A stretch of DNA of 64,000 nucleotides, taken from contig QLIY01000135.1 in assembly GCA_003260075.1 (NCBI GenBank), positions 124,001-188,000 of the forward strand. Direction: 5' to 3'. A program made the position numbers and the translations under genes. The DNA comes from Phallusia mammillata (Eukaryota; Chordata; Ascidiacea; Phlebobranchia; Ascidiidae). Positions 39,984 to 51,245 of the stretch are shown here, in pieces (position 1 is the first letter of the stretch; each line of letters starts with the position of its first letter). The notes beneath the pieces were generated by a model. The model searched no databases. It was not told the origin of the DNA and worked only from the letters and a program-made list of their open reading frames with translations.

Positions 39984-41156
39984 TCAAAATGTTGTTTCTA
40001 TTAGATGAAATAAATATACTACAGAAAATGTAATAGTCCCTATTGTTGTCGAAGCGACATGGTTTATTCGCCAAAGTTTTGGCATTACATTACGCTGACA
40101 TCATTGGAATATTAGAGGTGATTGCATTTGCAACAGAAATGAAATAATGAACAAATTTTAAAACACTGTAGGTGTCAATTTTTTTTATACCTTTAGTAGA
40201 GTCTGATTTGTGAAAAGTCTATGGCATCGTCCGTATTGAAATCGTCTCTGCAGCGTTTTACAATGACAAGAAACATAATTGTTTTTCCCATTTTTTTCTT
40301 CTGTTACAATTAAACCTGTTCTGCAAATTTCTATGTCTTTGTCATTCAGCTTTCTCGCTCTCAGCTTACACAATTGACTTCACTCTTATGACCGTCGTCA
40401 AGCCAAGAATAAGCAATATGGCTGTATTTTTCAAAGATGCGTTCTGAATCACAAATTCGTACCACTGAGGTGGCGTTGGTAATAAGGTGGTGTTTTAAAT
40501 TCGTTCATTTTTATCCTCTGTGCGCGGTCAACGATTTAATGCATTATACGCTCACAGTGTGTCCGCTGTCGAGCTTCCATATTGCAAGTTTGTTGGAGCA
40601 TTTCATATTTGACATGTTTTTAATTAGGAAGTTGCTGACTTTATTTAGGTTCACCCATTAGGCTTCACTGGGTTGTACTTGCTAAGGTAAACACTAGTGG
40701 CCAAAGCGGGATTTCAAGTTTTCTTCTTTTTAAAATTTTTTGAAACTTAAAGTAACCCTGACTCATTATGTTGTTTTCCAAGGTCAAACAATATTGATAT
40801 TACAGCCACACCAATAGGATTTGGCAGTGCGTATGTGTATTTCAAAGCAAAACAAACACAGATAATTGTGGTCACTGGCGGTCAGGTAAAATCAGGTAAA
40901 AACTACGATGTAAAGTGGAGCAAAAGAAGAAAAATAGTCACACAAATAAAAATGGAACTAAAAAACAACACAATATCACTGAAAAGTGTAACAGATCGTC
41001 GTTATATAGAACACATATAGAGAGTTTTAAAAAGTATGGCAAAAAATAAATATTAGTGGCGACAATTGAGGTAAATTTGTTTTGTTTACCAACCACAAAT
41101 GACAAGGTAACATAACGAAAGAAAAAATATGGAACAAAAGTTAAAAAAAAAGAGTT

Positions 41157-44100
41157 TTAATCGTGCATCTTGAGAACTTCAAGACTAAGTCGTTTAATTG
41201 GGTCGTTATATTTCTTCAGGAAAACTGCTGGAACCAGGCCTTCGCGGTGTTTATATCTAAATTGCAAAAATGAAGTTTATGTTACTTGAATTTGAAAACA
41301 AAAAATAAATACATTAGTAAAAATGAACACCTAAATATATCATTGTGGTTCTAAATCAGAGCCGAATTGAGGCACAAACTAGGTCAAGAGTGTCTTTAGC
41401 CTGTATCAAGCTCGAACCCGGCCCGACTTACAACTCTGATGTATCATATACACCGAGTGCTATTTGTTACATTTTGAACAAATAATTAAAAGTGTATCTT
41501 TCATGATTTAAAAATTCTTAATGCTAGCTTTGTGTGTGTTGCAATGAGCTCTAGTAAATCAATACTTTTTTTGATTATTTTTTTGGAATGCTTATTATTT
41601 CAAGGTTCGAACTTCTATAACTTGGCTATTTTATGGAAATGTTTACCTTGCATGCCACCAGCCGTCTTCGTTTTTCGTTAAAACTTTAAGAATCGCGTTT
41701 TCACCAAAGCTCAATTCGTCTCTGTTTTTCGCCACATAAGCCAACTTGCTGATGTACTCACAACTGAAATAAATACACAAAGTTTAACAAATGTTTCCGA
41801 GATAGGTCGACATAGCCTAGTTTAATGTTCTGTATAACTTTTTTATATCTCGAATCATATTTAACTTTCGTGAAAATTGAACTGTTGGAAATAAAAAACA
41901 TCTTTATTTGTCGATTGTATGCACTCACGAAACCTTTTCACGAACTCAGTAAAACTTTCACGTAATCACGAAAACCGGTTACGTAATCACAAAAACTTTT
42001 CACGAACTTTATTGACTTCACAGAATTAAGCTTCTTTTTGAAGACATGTCATTTTTGATTAGTTACAAAAATTCTTACCTAGTTCGGCTGATTGTATCGT
42101 CGGATGAGAGGGTGGAATGTATCGTGTGGTGTCGACTTAAAGACGATCTTGTCGATGAGGAACCCTGTAATACCAATATAACCTTAGTTAAATGTTCAAA
42201 ACGGTTATATGACTGTTATAAAAAGATAGCAAAAGCACAAAATCGACTGATTCACATTTGCTTAAATTTTATACGTCTCTGCCGACCGCACAACCTTTTT
42301 AGGGTTTATAACCAGTGATTCTCAAACTGTGTGCCGTGAGAGATTTGGGGGGGGGGATCGACTGATTCACATTTGCTTAAATTTTATACGTCTCTGCGGA
42401 CCGCACAACCTTTTTAGGGTTTAGAACCAGTGATTCTCAAACTGTGTACCGTGAGAGATTTCCAAGTGTGCCGCGAAATATTCCCTTTTTTGAAGTGCAA
42501 ACATACTTGTTGTTTTAGGACTTCATGACGAAATACGGGTGTGCATGACAAAGTTTCCATGCTCATATGTTTGTTATTGGTTATTAAAAGCATCCGTACC
42601 CATGACAATAAAATTAAAAATTACCATTTTTAATTTGTTCAACTTTTGTTATGTTTACCTGCGAAGTGTGCCACGGAAGAAAATTTTAGTTGTTTAAAGT
42701 GCCGCATGCTTAAAAAGTTTGAGAACCACTGGCTTAAAAAATGCTTTAATTCGCAAGTCGAAGTTGTATGCCAAACATTTGTTGTTCAATGGGCACCAAT
42801 TAATATCCTTCAAAATACAACACACAAATTTATTGTTTACCTGACTGGAAGTACGAGACGACGATGGTGACGTTGCATCTACAGAATCGAAGCTTTTTCG
42901 GCGTTCAGCCAACAAGGCAGAAGTCTAAAGAAAAAAATTGTTCGTCAAACTTCAGATCAAATTGCAGTTTTTTTCATTCTTTCGTGTATGTTACCATAGA
43001 CTTACGATTTTTACCCTTTTACCCCTTTATTACTTTTGACAACAAAATTTAGCCCCAAAACGCACATATATCCACCCAAGAGGCCTAATTTACACTTCAG
43101 GGCGAAATTTAAATTTTCCCTCATACAGTAAACCTCGTTTCAACTAATTCGTTTAATCCGGATTTTTTCGCCAAAATTCGCTTGATCCGGATTTTTTTGG
43201 ACAAAACTGGACGTATAAATGATTTTTAATGTGGTAAGATTTAAATCTTCGCCTAATCCGGACATATTTTTAATCCCAACGGGTCGGAATTAACCGAGCT
43301 TTACTGTATTTTAAAATCTCTACCCTATCAGTAATGTTTTAAAGGAAATCACAAATATGTTTTTTAAATCTTGGTTTACCTTTAAAAGTGGTTGTGAGTA
43401 AGCATGACTCAGCAAATTGTGTTCTCTGCGTAAAAATGCGGCTGGTACGTAACCCGTCTCTCCTGTTTCGTCATCATCCACGTGACTTGTGATGCGACGC
43501 ACAAACCACCAACCTATAATAAAATGCATGGCGTTGTATAAACTTTGTTTCACATATATACTGCGTTAAAATAATTGAAATTAAACTTATTTGATTAGTA
43601 TGGAAGTAATTTAAGATCAAGGAATTATAAATTAATCTTCGCAAAAATCAAATTATAAGTACCAAAGACAAATAAATTAATAACATAGCAAAACGGAACC
43701 AATTTAATAAGAACTTTCGGCAATTTAACCTCTTTGTATTTATAATAACTAATGAAAACGTCTGTTTAACAATATAATTGCAATTTAATTGAGATGAAAG
43801 TAAATTCATAACTGGGATCAGCCCTGAAGCGTCTATGCAGACCAGCGATCACGGCACACTCATATATAAATCACAGTACGCCAGGCCCATTGAAGGCGCT
43901 ATACCGAATCAGCCGGTCACCAAGCATTCACCACCATATGGCAAGGCGTAGGCTAGAAAAATCTAGCCTGCGGTGGGATTCGAACCCACGACAGGAGTCT
44001 TTCCGGGACTCGCGCTCTACCAACTGAGCTACACAGGCTCAGTGGACAATCCGCCGAAAGTCGAATCACAAGCACCGTAGAATATTAAAGCACAAATCAC

Positions 44101-47100
44101 AGTACGCCAGGCCCATTGAAGGCGCTATACCGAATCTGCCGGTCACCAAGCATTCTCATATACATAGCCTACGCCTTGCCATATGGTGGTGAATGCTTGA
44201 TGACCGGCTGATTCGGTACAATGCCTTCAATGGGCCTGGCGTACTGTGCTATTTAATTAGTTAGTATGTCAGATTTCTTTACTAGATGTTAGATTCAAAA
44301 TATTGAAAATTGTTAGATTTACAAATTTTTATTTCTTAAAACAAAAAAAAAGAAAATTTCGTACCGCTGTCACTTTTGGCCAGAACGTCAACTTTTTCCT
44401 TTTTTCCCAGCGAAATAATGCCCTGTTTTGATTGGTCGTCGTCTGTCACGTGATTCTCGAGTGCAACGTAGACTTCTGACTGGGTGGGAGGCGAAATGTC
44501 GATAGAGTCACGTGTCGAGATTGAACTCAAGTCGGGTTCAGATAAATGAGTGCTGTATAGCGACATCTGGCGGAAATAAATAATTCAGATTGGGGGGGGG
44601 GTGTGCAACGTAGACTTCTGATTGGGTGGGAGGCGAAATATCGATAGAGTCACGTGTCGAGATTGAACTCAAGTCGGGTTCAGACAAATGAGTGCTGTAT
44701 AGCGACATCTGGCGGAAATAAATAATTCAGATTAAAAGTTTGCTGACAAATAAGCTAAAAATAATGTTAGGAAAATAGCGTTTTTTTGAGTTTTTTAGGC
44801 ACTGGGATGGCAAAATGCTGTTTAAATTAGTTTTGTTTACATTTTAATTTATTTTTAACAGTAGTTTTTTCGATTAAACTTATTTTTTGTTACTCAATAT
44901 GGCTTCGTTGGGTTTAAATTGTCCTGTTTGAGAATAAAAATGCCTAACGACAACAACTAAACCGGTTTGTCCAAATTTTTAAACAACAGAAAAAAATTGC
45001 CAAAAATTAACAAACATAATATATTTAAAAAACTCGCTTAAACGAACTAAAACAAGTTTTACATTTTTTTTAACACACTTAATGTTGGGCCTTATTCTCA
45101 CCGCGGTTGAAGAAATTCTTCCAACGACAGAGTTACCGTCATCAGAGTCAAGAGTATCACTCGATGTACTCGACTGCCAGTCACCATCGTCCGACCTTCC
45201 ATCGGTTCCATCAAAGTTGCTCTCTGTGATCTCAACGTTTCGCGTGGTCAGCGAGCTGGTTACGTAAAAGTAGGTCTTACCACCTCCGCTGTGACGTAAC
45301 AATGAAACTGTCATTGACCGCGAACGTGGACTAATTTGAAGTAAATTTGTGGATAAAAGTTACAATTATCTACTTACCACCATTTCGAAGAGCTTAGATC
45401 CGTGTCCGTAGGCGCGAAAAAGTCCTCGACCACAGGGTATGAATGCAGTTTTTTGTAGTAGACAAGCGCCTGTGGCAAAATACATCAGATTATGGTCAAA
45501 AGTGATACTTAAAAGCCGCGCCTATCCCTAACACAGAAATGAGGTGATTTTATTTTTGATTATTTCTTTTTCGTGACAAAACCACTTTTAACCACCTGCT
45601 TAATATCCGGTGTCAGCGAGTCCTTAAATGAGTTGTTTCATTTTATTTAAAAGCGCATTGAAGACCACCAATTAAGCTCCTCTAGTTTCAAACAGAAAGC
45701 GGCCATGACGTCATGATGTATGACGTCACAAAATTTTGGCGGTAATTTTTTATATTTTTCCAAATGCACCAAAAAAATCATTTGTTTTTCGCAGCAACAT
45801 TTATTAACTTAACAGGAAAAACATCGATGACCCCTTGCGTGACCTCTGACTCATGACCTGAACCTAGTTCACTTCAATATTTGGTTCGAACATTATGGAG
45901 TCATCTCAGTACTTTACTATCCCATTCATAAATTTAACACGCACACTGAACGATCTTTTGCTTTCTGAGAACTGAACACGCACATATAATTCTGTTTTTT
46001 GGACATCGGTAACTCTTGGAAATTACCAAATATAAACCGAAGGGGGTCGTAAAAAATGAAACGCAAGCTGTGGGAAACTGATTTTATTCCAAAATATCCG
46101 TTTAAGATGATTCTATTCGAATGAGAAAAAGATGATTTTTCTATTTTAATAAGAAACTGATAATTAAAACCTATATATAAGTTTGCAATTTCTTTTCTAT
46201 TTGAATAAAGTATTGTATATCAGTGTCTTATGATGTTTTCACAAGATACAAAATTTAGAATATTATTCCTTTTCTATTTAAATAAGTTTTTTTTAAACGA
46301 AAAAAATAGTCATTAACCCAATGTTCAAGACAAGGTAGTTTTTTGAAAAAAGGGTGTAAGTGTGAAGGGTGCTTACCTGAAAATACACGTTCATTGCGTC
46401 AAGGGGGGGGGGTCTTTTCTATTTGAATAATTTTTGTTTAAACGAAAAAAATAGTATTTAACCCAATGTTTAAGACAAGGTAGTTTTTTGAAAAAAGGTT
46501 GTAAGTGTGAAGGGTGCTTACCTGAAAATACACGTTCATTGCGTCAATGACTCTCAAACGCCTCATCGTTCCTATGTGATGTGTGATGCTCTGCAGAAGA
46601 GCCTTGTTCTTGAGTTTCTTGAGGAAGTAGCGGGGTTCGGCCATGAACTGGTCACTATCTATTTCCTGGTAAAATAACAAAATTCAATTACAATGTATGA
46701 AGTATGTAGAGAAAATAAAACAGCATTTCAAGCCATTGAAAGCACAAAAAAATAGGTTTGCAAATGTTCTGAGCTAAAAATATTGTCTAATTTTTTAACA
46801 GTAATAGGTGTTCGTTGTATAAAGTATGGGTTAAAATTAAACCAATTTGGAGTTGGTTAGTGCAGATAAATAAAAAAATCGCACAAACCCTGGTTTACCC
46901 TAAAAACGGTTTTAAAGTCACAACGACACAATTTGTCCCGCACGCAATTTTTTTCTTGGAAAAGTTGGGACTAAAAAAACAGTTTGTCCACACTTGCCCT
47001 GCTGAGTCAGAGCGCGCTCCGTGACGTAACGTGACACGTCACAACCAATCGCGTCATAATTACATTTGCAAATTAAAAGATTTCCCAAGGTGGGATGTTT

Positions 47101-50100
47101 TTAGATTTTTATCAGTGGTCATGTCCAATTACGTGAGATAAAAAAATAGGGGGGGGGGGGGCTAGTTAATCATATCTGATGTATGCATGGATATGACTAT
47201 AATAGTCGCAATATATCCGGTGTTTTTCTCTGGAATTGCGAAGAGATGTTCCATTTTATTTTGGTTACGGCTTTTCGAAACGGAAATATGTACATGACGG
47301 GGGGGGGGTTTTTTTACGATTTTTATTAGTTTGAGTTGAACATTTTGCATCATGTATTTTTGTGTTGAAACGTTTTAGGCATTGAAATAAGAATAAAACG
47401 GGGGGGGGGATTTTTCGCGATTTTTATTAGTTTGAGTTGAACATTTTGCATTATGTATTTTTGTGTTGAAACGTTTTAGGCATTGAAATAAGAATAAAAC
47501 GCATTATAACACTTTTAAGCATTGATGTAACGTATTACTCTTGAACGCATGACGCATTAATGACATCATCGCATATAAACGTCACGCATATTGGACAGAA
47601 AACGCAACCATGGCGCAAAACTATTTCTTCCATGTTTATCACTGCGTGGCTGAAACCCCTAAATCACATAATTCGTAACGGTTCCGAAAGTGCATGACAG
47701 TATGCTTGTGTGAACAACTACACCTAAATTGGCATAACTGGTTGCGAAACGCTATTAATCAGTTCCGGTATAGGGCTAGTTAATCATATCTGATGTATGC
47801 ATGGATATGACTATAAGTCGCAATATATCCGGTGTTTTTCTCTGGAATTGCGAAGAGATGTTCTGTATGTCCATACGGTTACGTGCATACTATTGAATTG
47901 ACGCTAGTACCCCATATTGGTAAACCTGAGTCAAGTATTTGACATAGATTAGATTAGAGGGAAGGGCAATTTAACGACATTACTTTTACACGTGCGTAGT
48001 CTTTTGTGCAATATTACAGTAGCTTGTGGTGCAACAGCGGATACATCCGTTTTATTTATAATAAAAGCTTTATTACAGTTTGTGGTTGCATTCAAAACTT
48101 TAAATTAGGAACGTGGAAGTGGTTTAGCCGATGTTTAAAACCCCAAACGTCGTTAAAATATCAATGTGCTTATTTTAACCATTTTATTTTGGTTACGGCT
48201 TTTCGAAACGGAAATATGTACATGACGAAATAACATTTTTGTAGTGAAATCTTAAACATCCAACAGTCATTTTAAGCTCCAATGACAATCGTACATAACA
48301 AAAATTAAAGCCAAAAACCTGTTTCTTATATCATTTAACTTTTGCAGTCACGTTTCAAAGAAGGGTCCCTTCGGTTTGCTATAGTACAATACAGTCTTCG
48401 AAAACATTTGTATAGATTTTATGTTGAACAAAATTCACAAACTTTGGACGTTTGAGGGGGGGGGGGTTTAGCCGATGTTTAAAACCCCAAACGTCGTTAA
48501 AATATCAATGTGCTTATTTTAACCATTTTATTTTGGTTACGGCTTTTCGAAACGGAAATATGTACATGACGGGGGGGGGGACATTTAACTTTTGCAGTCA
48601 CGTTTCAAAGAAGGGTCCCTTCAGTTTGCTATAGTACAATACAGTCTTCGAAAACATATGTATAGATTTTATGTTGAACAAAATTCACAAACTTTGGACG
48701 TTTGAGGACGTCGTGCACGAATTTTGACGGAAGCGTTTTGTGGCATTACAGCTATTTCCTAATGTAACCGCAAGTAGTAACTCGTTTTATGTTGGCATCA
48801 AAAATCAATTTGACATCAACATGAATGCAAACGAAGTGGAAACGACCATTAGTGCAAAACGGAAGGTCCAGAGGTCAGCAGTGTACGTTCACACTGATTC
48901 AATACCATACTTTCTAAACGTTATTCAGGAAAAGCAATTAGCTTTGTGTTGATGTGAAATACACTGGTTTATCCTAGAATGCTTACGTTGTAAAATAAAG
49001 CTTGTGGCTTTTTTTTCGCTAAAAGGGTGTGCTAATAGTTTTAAGGTTTTATAAGAGTTCCTGCTAGTTTTGCGCCCAAAATATATAATCCAGTACATTT
49101 TTGGAGCCATTAGAGGCACACATAAATCACAATCATAAATATCACGTTTTTGCTAAAAGTTGTGCGTATAGTTTTTAAGTGGTATTATAGTTTTAGCAAT
49201 TGTTGCGCTAAAAATATATCCAGTACATTTTTGGAGTCATTAGCGGCACAGGGGGGGGGGGGACGTTTACATTGATTCAATAACATACTTTCGGAAAATC
49301 TTACAGCAAAAGCATTGCGCTTTGCATTGATGTGAAATACACTGGTTTATCCTAGAGAATACTTACGTTGTAAAATAAAGCTTGTGGCCCTTTTTCGCTA
49401 AAAAGTTGTGCGTATAGTTTTAAAGTGGTATAATAGTTTTAAAATATATCCAGTACATTTTTTGGAGTCGTTAGCGGCACACACCACACAATAATAAAGA
49501 TCACGTTTTGCGAAAGGTTGTGCGTATAGTTTTTAAGTGGTATAATAGTTTTAGCATTTTTGCGCTAAAAATATATCCAGTACATTTTTGGAGTCATTAG
49601 CGGCACACATTAATCATAATTATAAAGAACCTCTACAAGACATTGCAAACTTCAAAACCTTTGAAATCAAACACCTTAAAGTTCTTGCGAATTCGAAACA
49701 ACATTATGCGCACGTGCTCAATACATTTATGACCTTTTAACATATCCATGTATTTAATGTAAACCTCCAATTTCACTTAAAATTTAATGACTGTCGCTTT
49801 TATCGGAAGGTGTACAGTTACAGTCAATTATGTCAACAATTAGTGACGCACATGCGTTAATATTGCACTCACAATTAACACATTAGTGTGGGTCGGGTCT
49901 TAATTTTCCTCCCAATACCCCGGTAAACTATCTCTAATGGTTTAAAACTTCCCAAACGCCTTAAACGGTTTTCCAATTAATTAAAAAAAACATTGTCGTG
50001 GAGCAAAGTTTGTAAATTTGCCGCACGTAGGTCTGTATCAATTCAGAAACGGGAAATAATTTCGTTGTTTTGTTTGCTAAGAATAGGAACAGGCTTCCGT

Positions 50101-51245
50101 CGGAACTATCATAAACTGTCAACATTTTGCACGTTTTCAGACAAATGATTTGTAGCAATTTAATCGCGTCCGATCAAAATACACTAAAATAACTTTTTTA
50201 GCATTAGTTTTGTACCAAATGGGGCGCGTGTGTGGGAAATACCATATTTTGCTTTTATGCGAAGTCAATTTTCTCACGACTTGTCTACACCATTCATAAA
50301 AATCAGACGTTATTACTAAAAAGGTTTTTTTCCAAACTAACATGCAACAATTGCAAAAGCCTGAGCAAAATAATAACTTCACACAAAATCTGGAAAAATG
50401 TAAACGTTTATTCAATGATTGATAATTTGCTGGATTTTTGGTTGGTTTTAGTTTATTTTTGAATGAGTATGATGGTCTTACCTTTTGCAAAGAGTTCTGT
50501 AGAGCTCTCATTTCTTTCCACTTTCTATAGACAGTAATGTTGCTTCCATCTTTTCGCATTACCAGCAAAATGAAGTACTGAAATAAAAATCCTCGAATTT
50601 GAGAATTTTTTGTCGCGGCAAGCACTACATTTTTGTTTCAAGTTTTAGTAAGTGTATTTATCAATAGGCGAGTAAGGCGATATACTTTGTTAATTTAACG
50701 CTTCTGTATTAACGTATGTCATTATCAGTAACATTAATTTGATAACGATACATTCAACGAAAATTATATTTTTTTGCAAAAAATACAATTGTGGTCCTCG
50801 CGTTTTTCGCAGTTTTACTAAAACTTTAAATGCTTAAATTTATTATTATTGCCTATTTTCACTTTTTTAAATACATGCAACTAAAACTTACAAAAGAAGT
50901 CTTCGGCATTTGTTGTTTATGAATCCCAACAATTTTCACGTCGCTCAGTTCATGCACGTGACCTTCGTCGGGTTCAAAGGTCACATCATTGCAGTTGGAG
51001 TCTTGACAAATCCTCTTCATACTTTTCGGATGCACGTCTTTGAGTTCCTCACGTTTTACTGTGTCTTCTTTCTGTTTAAGCTCTTCTTGCCTTCGTGTTA
51101 ATGTTGCAGTAACTTGAGCTAGCGTGGTCAATGGCATTTCAACTGCTCCAAAGGCCTGGCAAGCTTCGAAACGTGATATTCTATCTTTAACCCTGGGGGC
51201 TGGTCTGGGTGGATTAGGCGAAGAAGTCGGTACAATGTTCCTCAT
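41157..51245 (-). CDS. NADPH oxidase organizer-like (PX-SH3-SH3)
   Basis: Eleven exons in minus-strand order: 51245-50892, 50577-50482, 46665-46522, 45469-45378, 45330-45102, 44566-44365, 43513-43380, 42924-42841, 42164-42079, 41763-41647, 41256-41157. All junctions are GT-AG and the phases sum to 546 codons, 545 residues. A PX domain spans about 104-225 (YFILLVMRKDG, VYRKWKEMRAL, VVEDFFAPTDTDL); after a Ser/Asp-rich linker come SH3-A at about 337-404 (VYVALENHV, GWWFVRR, GYVPAAFL) and SH3-B at about 480-530 (AYVAKNRDELSFGE, DGWWHAR, LVPAVFL). This is the NOXO1/p47phox plan: PX binds phosphoinositides, the SH3 pair binds p22phox. SH3-B matches NOXO1 best. Odd: a PNPPRPAPR motif at residues 10-18 and almost no tail after SH3-B. 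A TAA lies in frame upstream of the start. Confidence 0.85.
42079..42164 (-). CDS. SH3 linker exon of organizer-like gene
   Basis: This short Ser/Thr/Arg-rich exon (begins GSSSTRSSLSRHH) is the least certain exon of the gene. It is supported by an acceptor, a GTAAG donor, and by phase: without it the next exon (41763) would read into a stop at its second codon, whereas with it the junction gives SCEYISKLAY leading into SH3-B. It is part of the gene spanning 41157-51245. Confidence 0.7.
42313..42731. mobile_element. hAT-type element, allelic overlap
   Basis: Left end CAGTGATTCTCAAACTGTG appears at 42313 and again at 42428 after the G10 linker 42347-42356; right end AAGTTTGAGAACCACTG closes at 42731. 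No clear 8-bp duplication is seen. It lies in the intron between the two SH3-linker exons of the organizer-like gene. Confidence 0.65.
43126..43306. mobile_element. pogo/Tigger-like MITE
   Basis: Ends CAGTAAACCTCGTTT and CCGAGCTTTACTG with TA on both flanks (43124-43125, 43307-43308), 181 bp, internal AATCCGGA motifs as in the copy at 27,221. It sits in an intron of the organizer-like gene. Confidence 0.82.
43872..44248. repeat. 83-bp inverted repeat enclosing a SINE head
   Basis: Left arm 43872-43954 and right arm 44166-44248 are inverted copies with a few mismatches. A third, direct copy of most of the arm lies at about 44,096-44,156. Between them sits a tRNA-like sequence (43966-44038). 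The unit is intronic in the organizer-like gene. It could be a composite SINE/MITE or a foldback element. Confidence 0.75.
43966..44038 (-). repeat. tRNA-like SINE head (not a functional tRNA)
   Basis: The minus strand folds as a 73-nt cloverleaf: acceptor GCCTGTG/CGCAGGC, D stem GCTC/GAGC, anticodon stem GAGTC/GACTC, T stem GTGGG/CCCAC with loop TTCGAAT. Position 33 is C instead of T and there is one extra base between D and anticodon stems, so a working tRNA is unlikely. The B box and the downstream TAGATTTTTCTAG tail match the SINE at 27,865. Confidence 0.7.
44602..44708 (-). other. partial allelic copy of organizer exon 6
   Basis: The 5' part of exon 6 (acceptor side at 44708) is present a second time, cut off by the G10 run 44592-44601. 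Differences from 44566-44460 are few and mostly silent, as expected for alleles. It is not counted in the gene model. Confidence 0.75.
45706..45728. promoter_or_regulatory. paired CRE-like palindromes
   Basis: TGACGTCA occurs at 45706-45713 and 45721-45728 in an intron of the organizer-like gene. Two perfect CREB/ATF sites this close are unlikely by chance in AT-rich DNA, but function is inference only. Confidence 0.35.
46377..46412 (-). other. partial allelic copy of organizer exon 3
   Basis: The donor end of exon 3 (46377-46402) appears ahead of the G10 run 46403-46412 and again, complete, at 46522-46665. The flanking intron bases are repeated too. It is not a second exon. Confidence 0.75.
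46681..49000. other. organizer intron 2, heavily redundant assembly
   Basis: The 3.8-kb intron between exons 2 and 3 contains G linkers at 47149-47161, 47299-47308, 47400-47409, 48456-48466, 48571-48580 and 49251-49262. Short contigs repeat pieces of each other out of order (for example 47,163-47,250 with 47,770-47,860, and 48,115-48,225 with 48,467-48,570). No exon is recognised. Confidence 0.65.
49010..49630. repeat. ~130-bp tandem repeat array
   Basis: At least four diverged units share GCGTATAGTTTTTAAGTGG, a GCGCTAAAAATATATCC segment, CAGTACATTTTTGGAG and TCATTAGCGGCACA. The array is cut by the G12 linker 49251-49262, so the unit number is uncertain. It lies in intron 2 of the organizer-like gene. 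Confidence 0.65.

Noticed and set aside
43966..44038. Functional tRNA gene on the minus strand
   Set aside because: The cloverleaf is good, but base 33 is C, there is an extra base before the anticodon stem, and the tail is shared with a SINE copy elsewhere.
50232..50462. Plus-strand frame opposite the PX exon region
   Set aside because: It overlaps intron next to the well-supported minus-strand PX exon and has no recognisable features.
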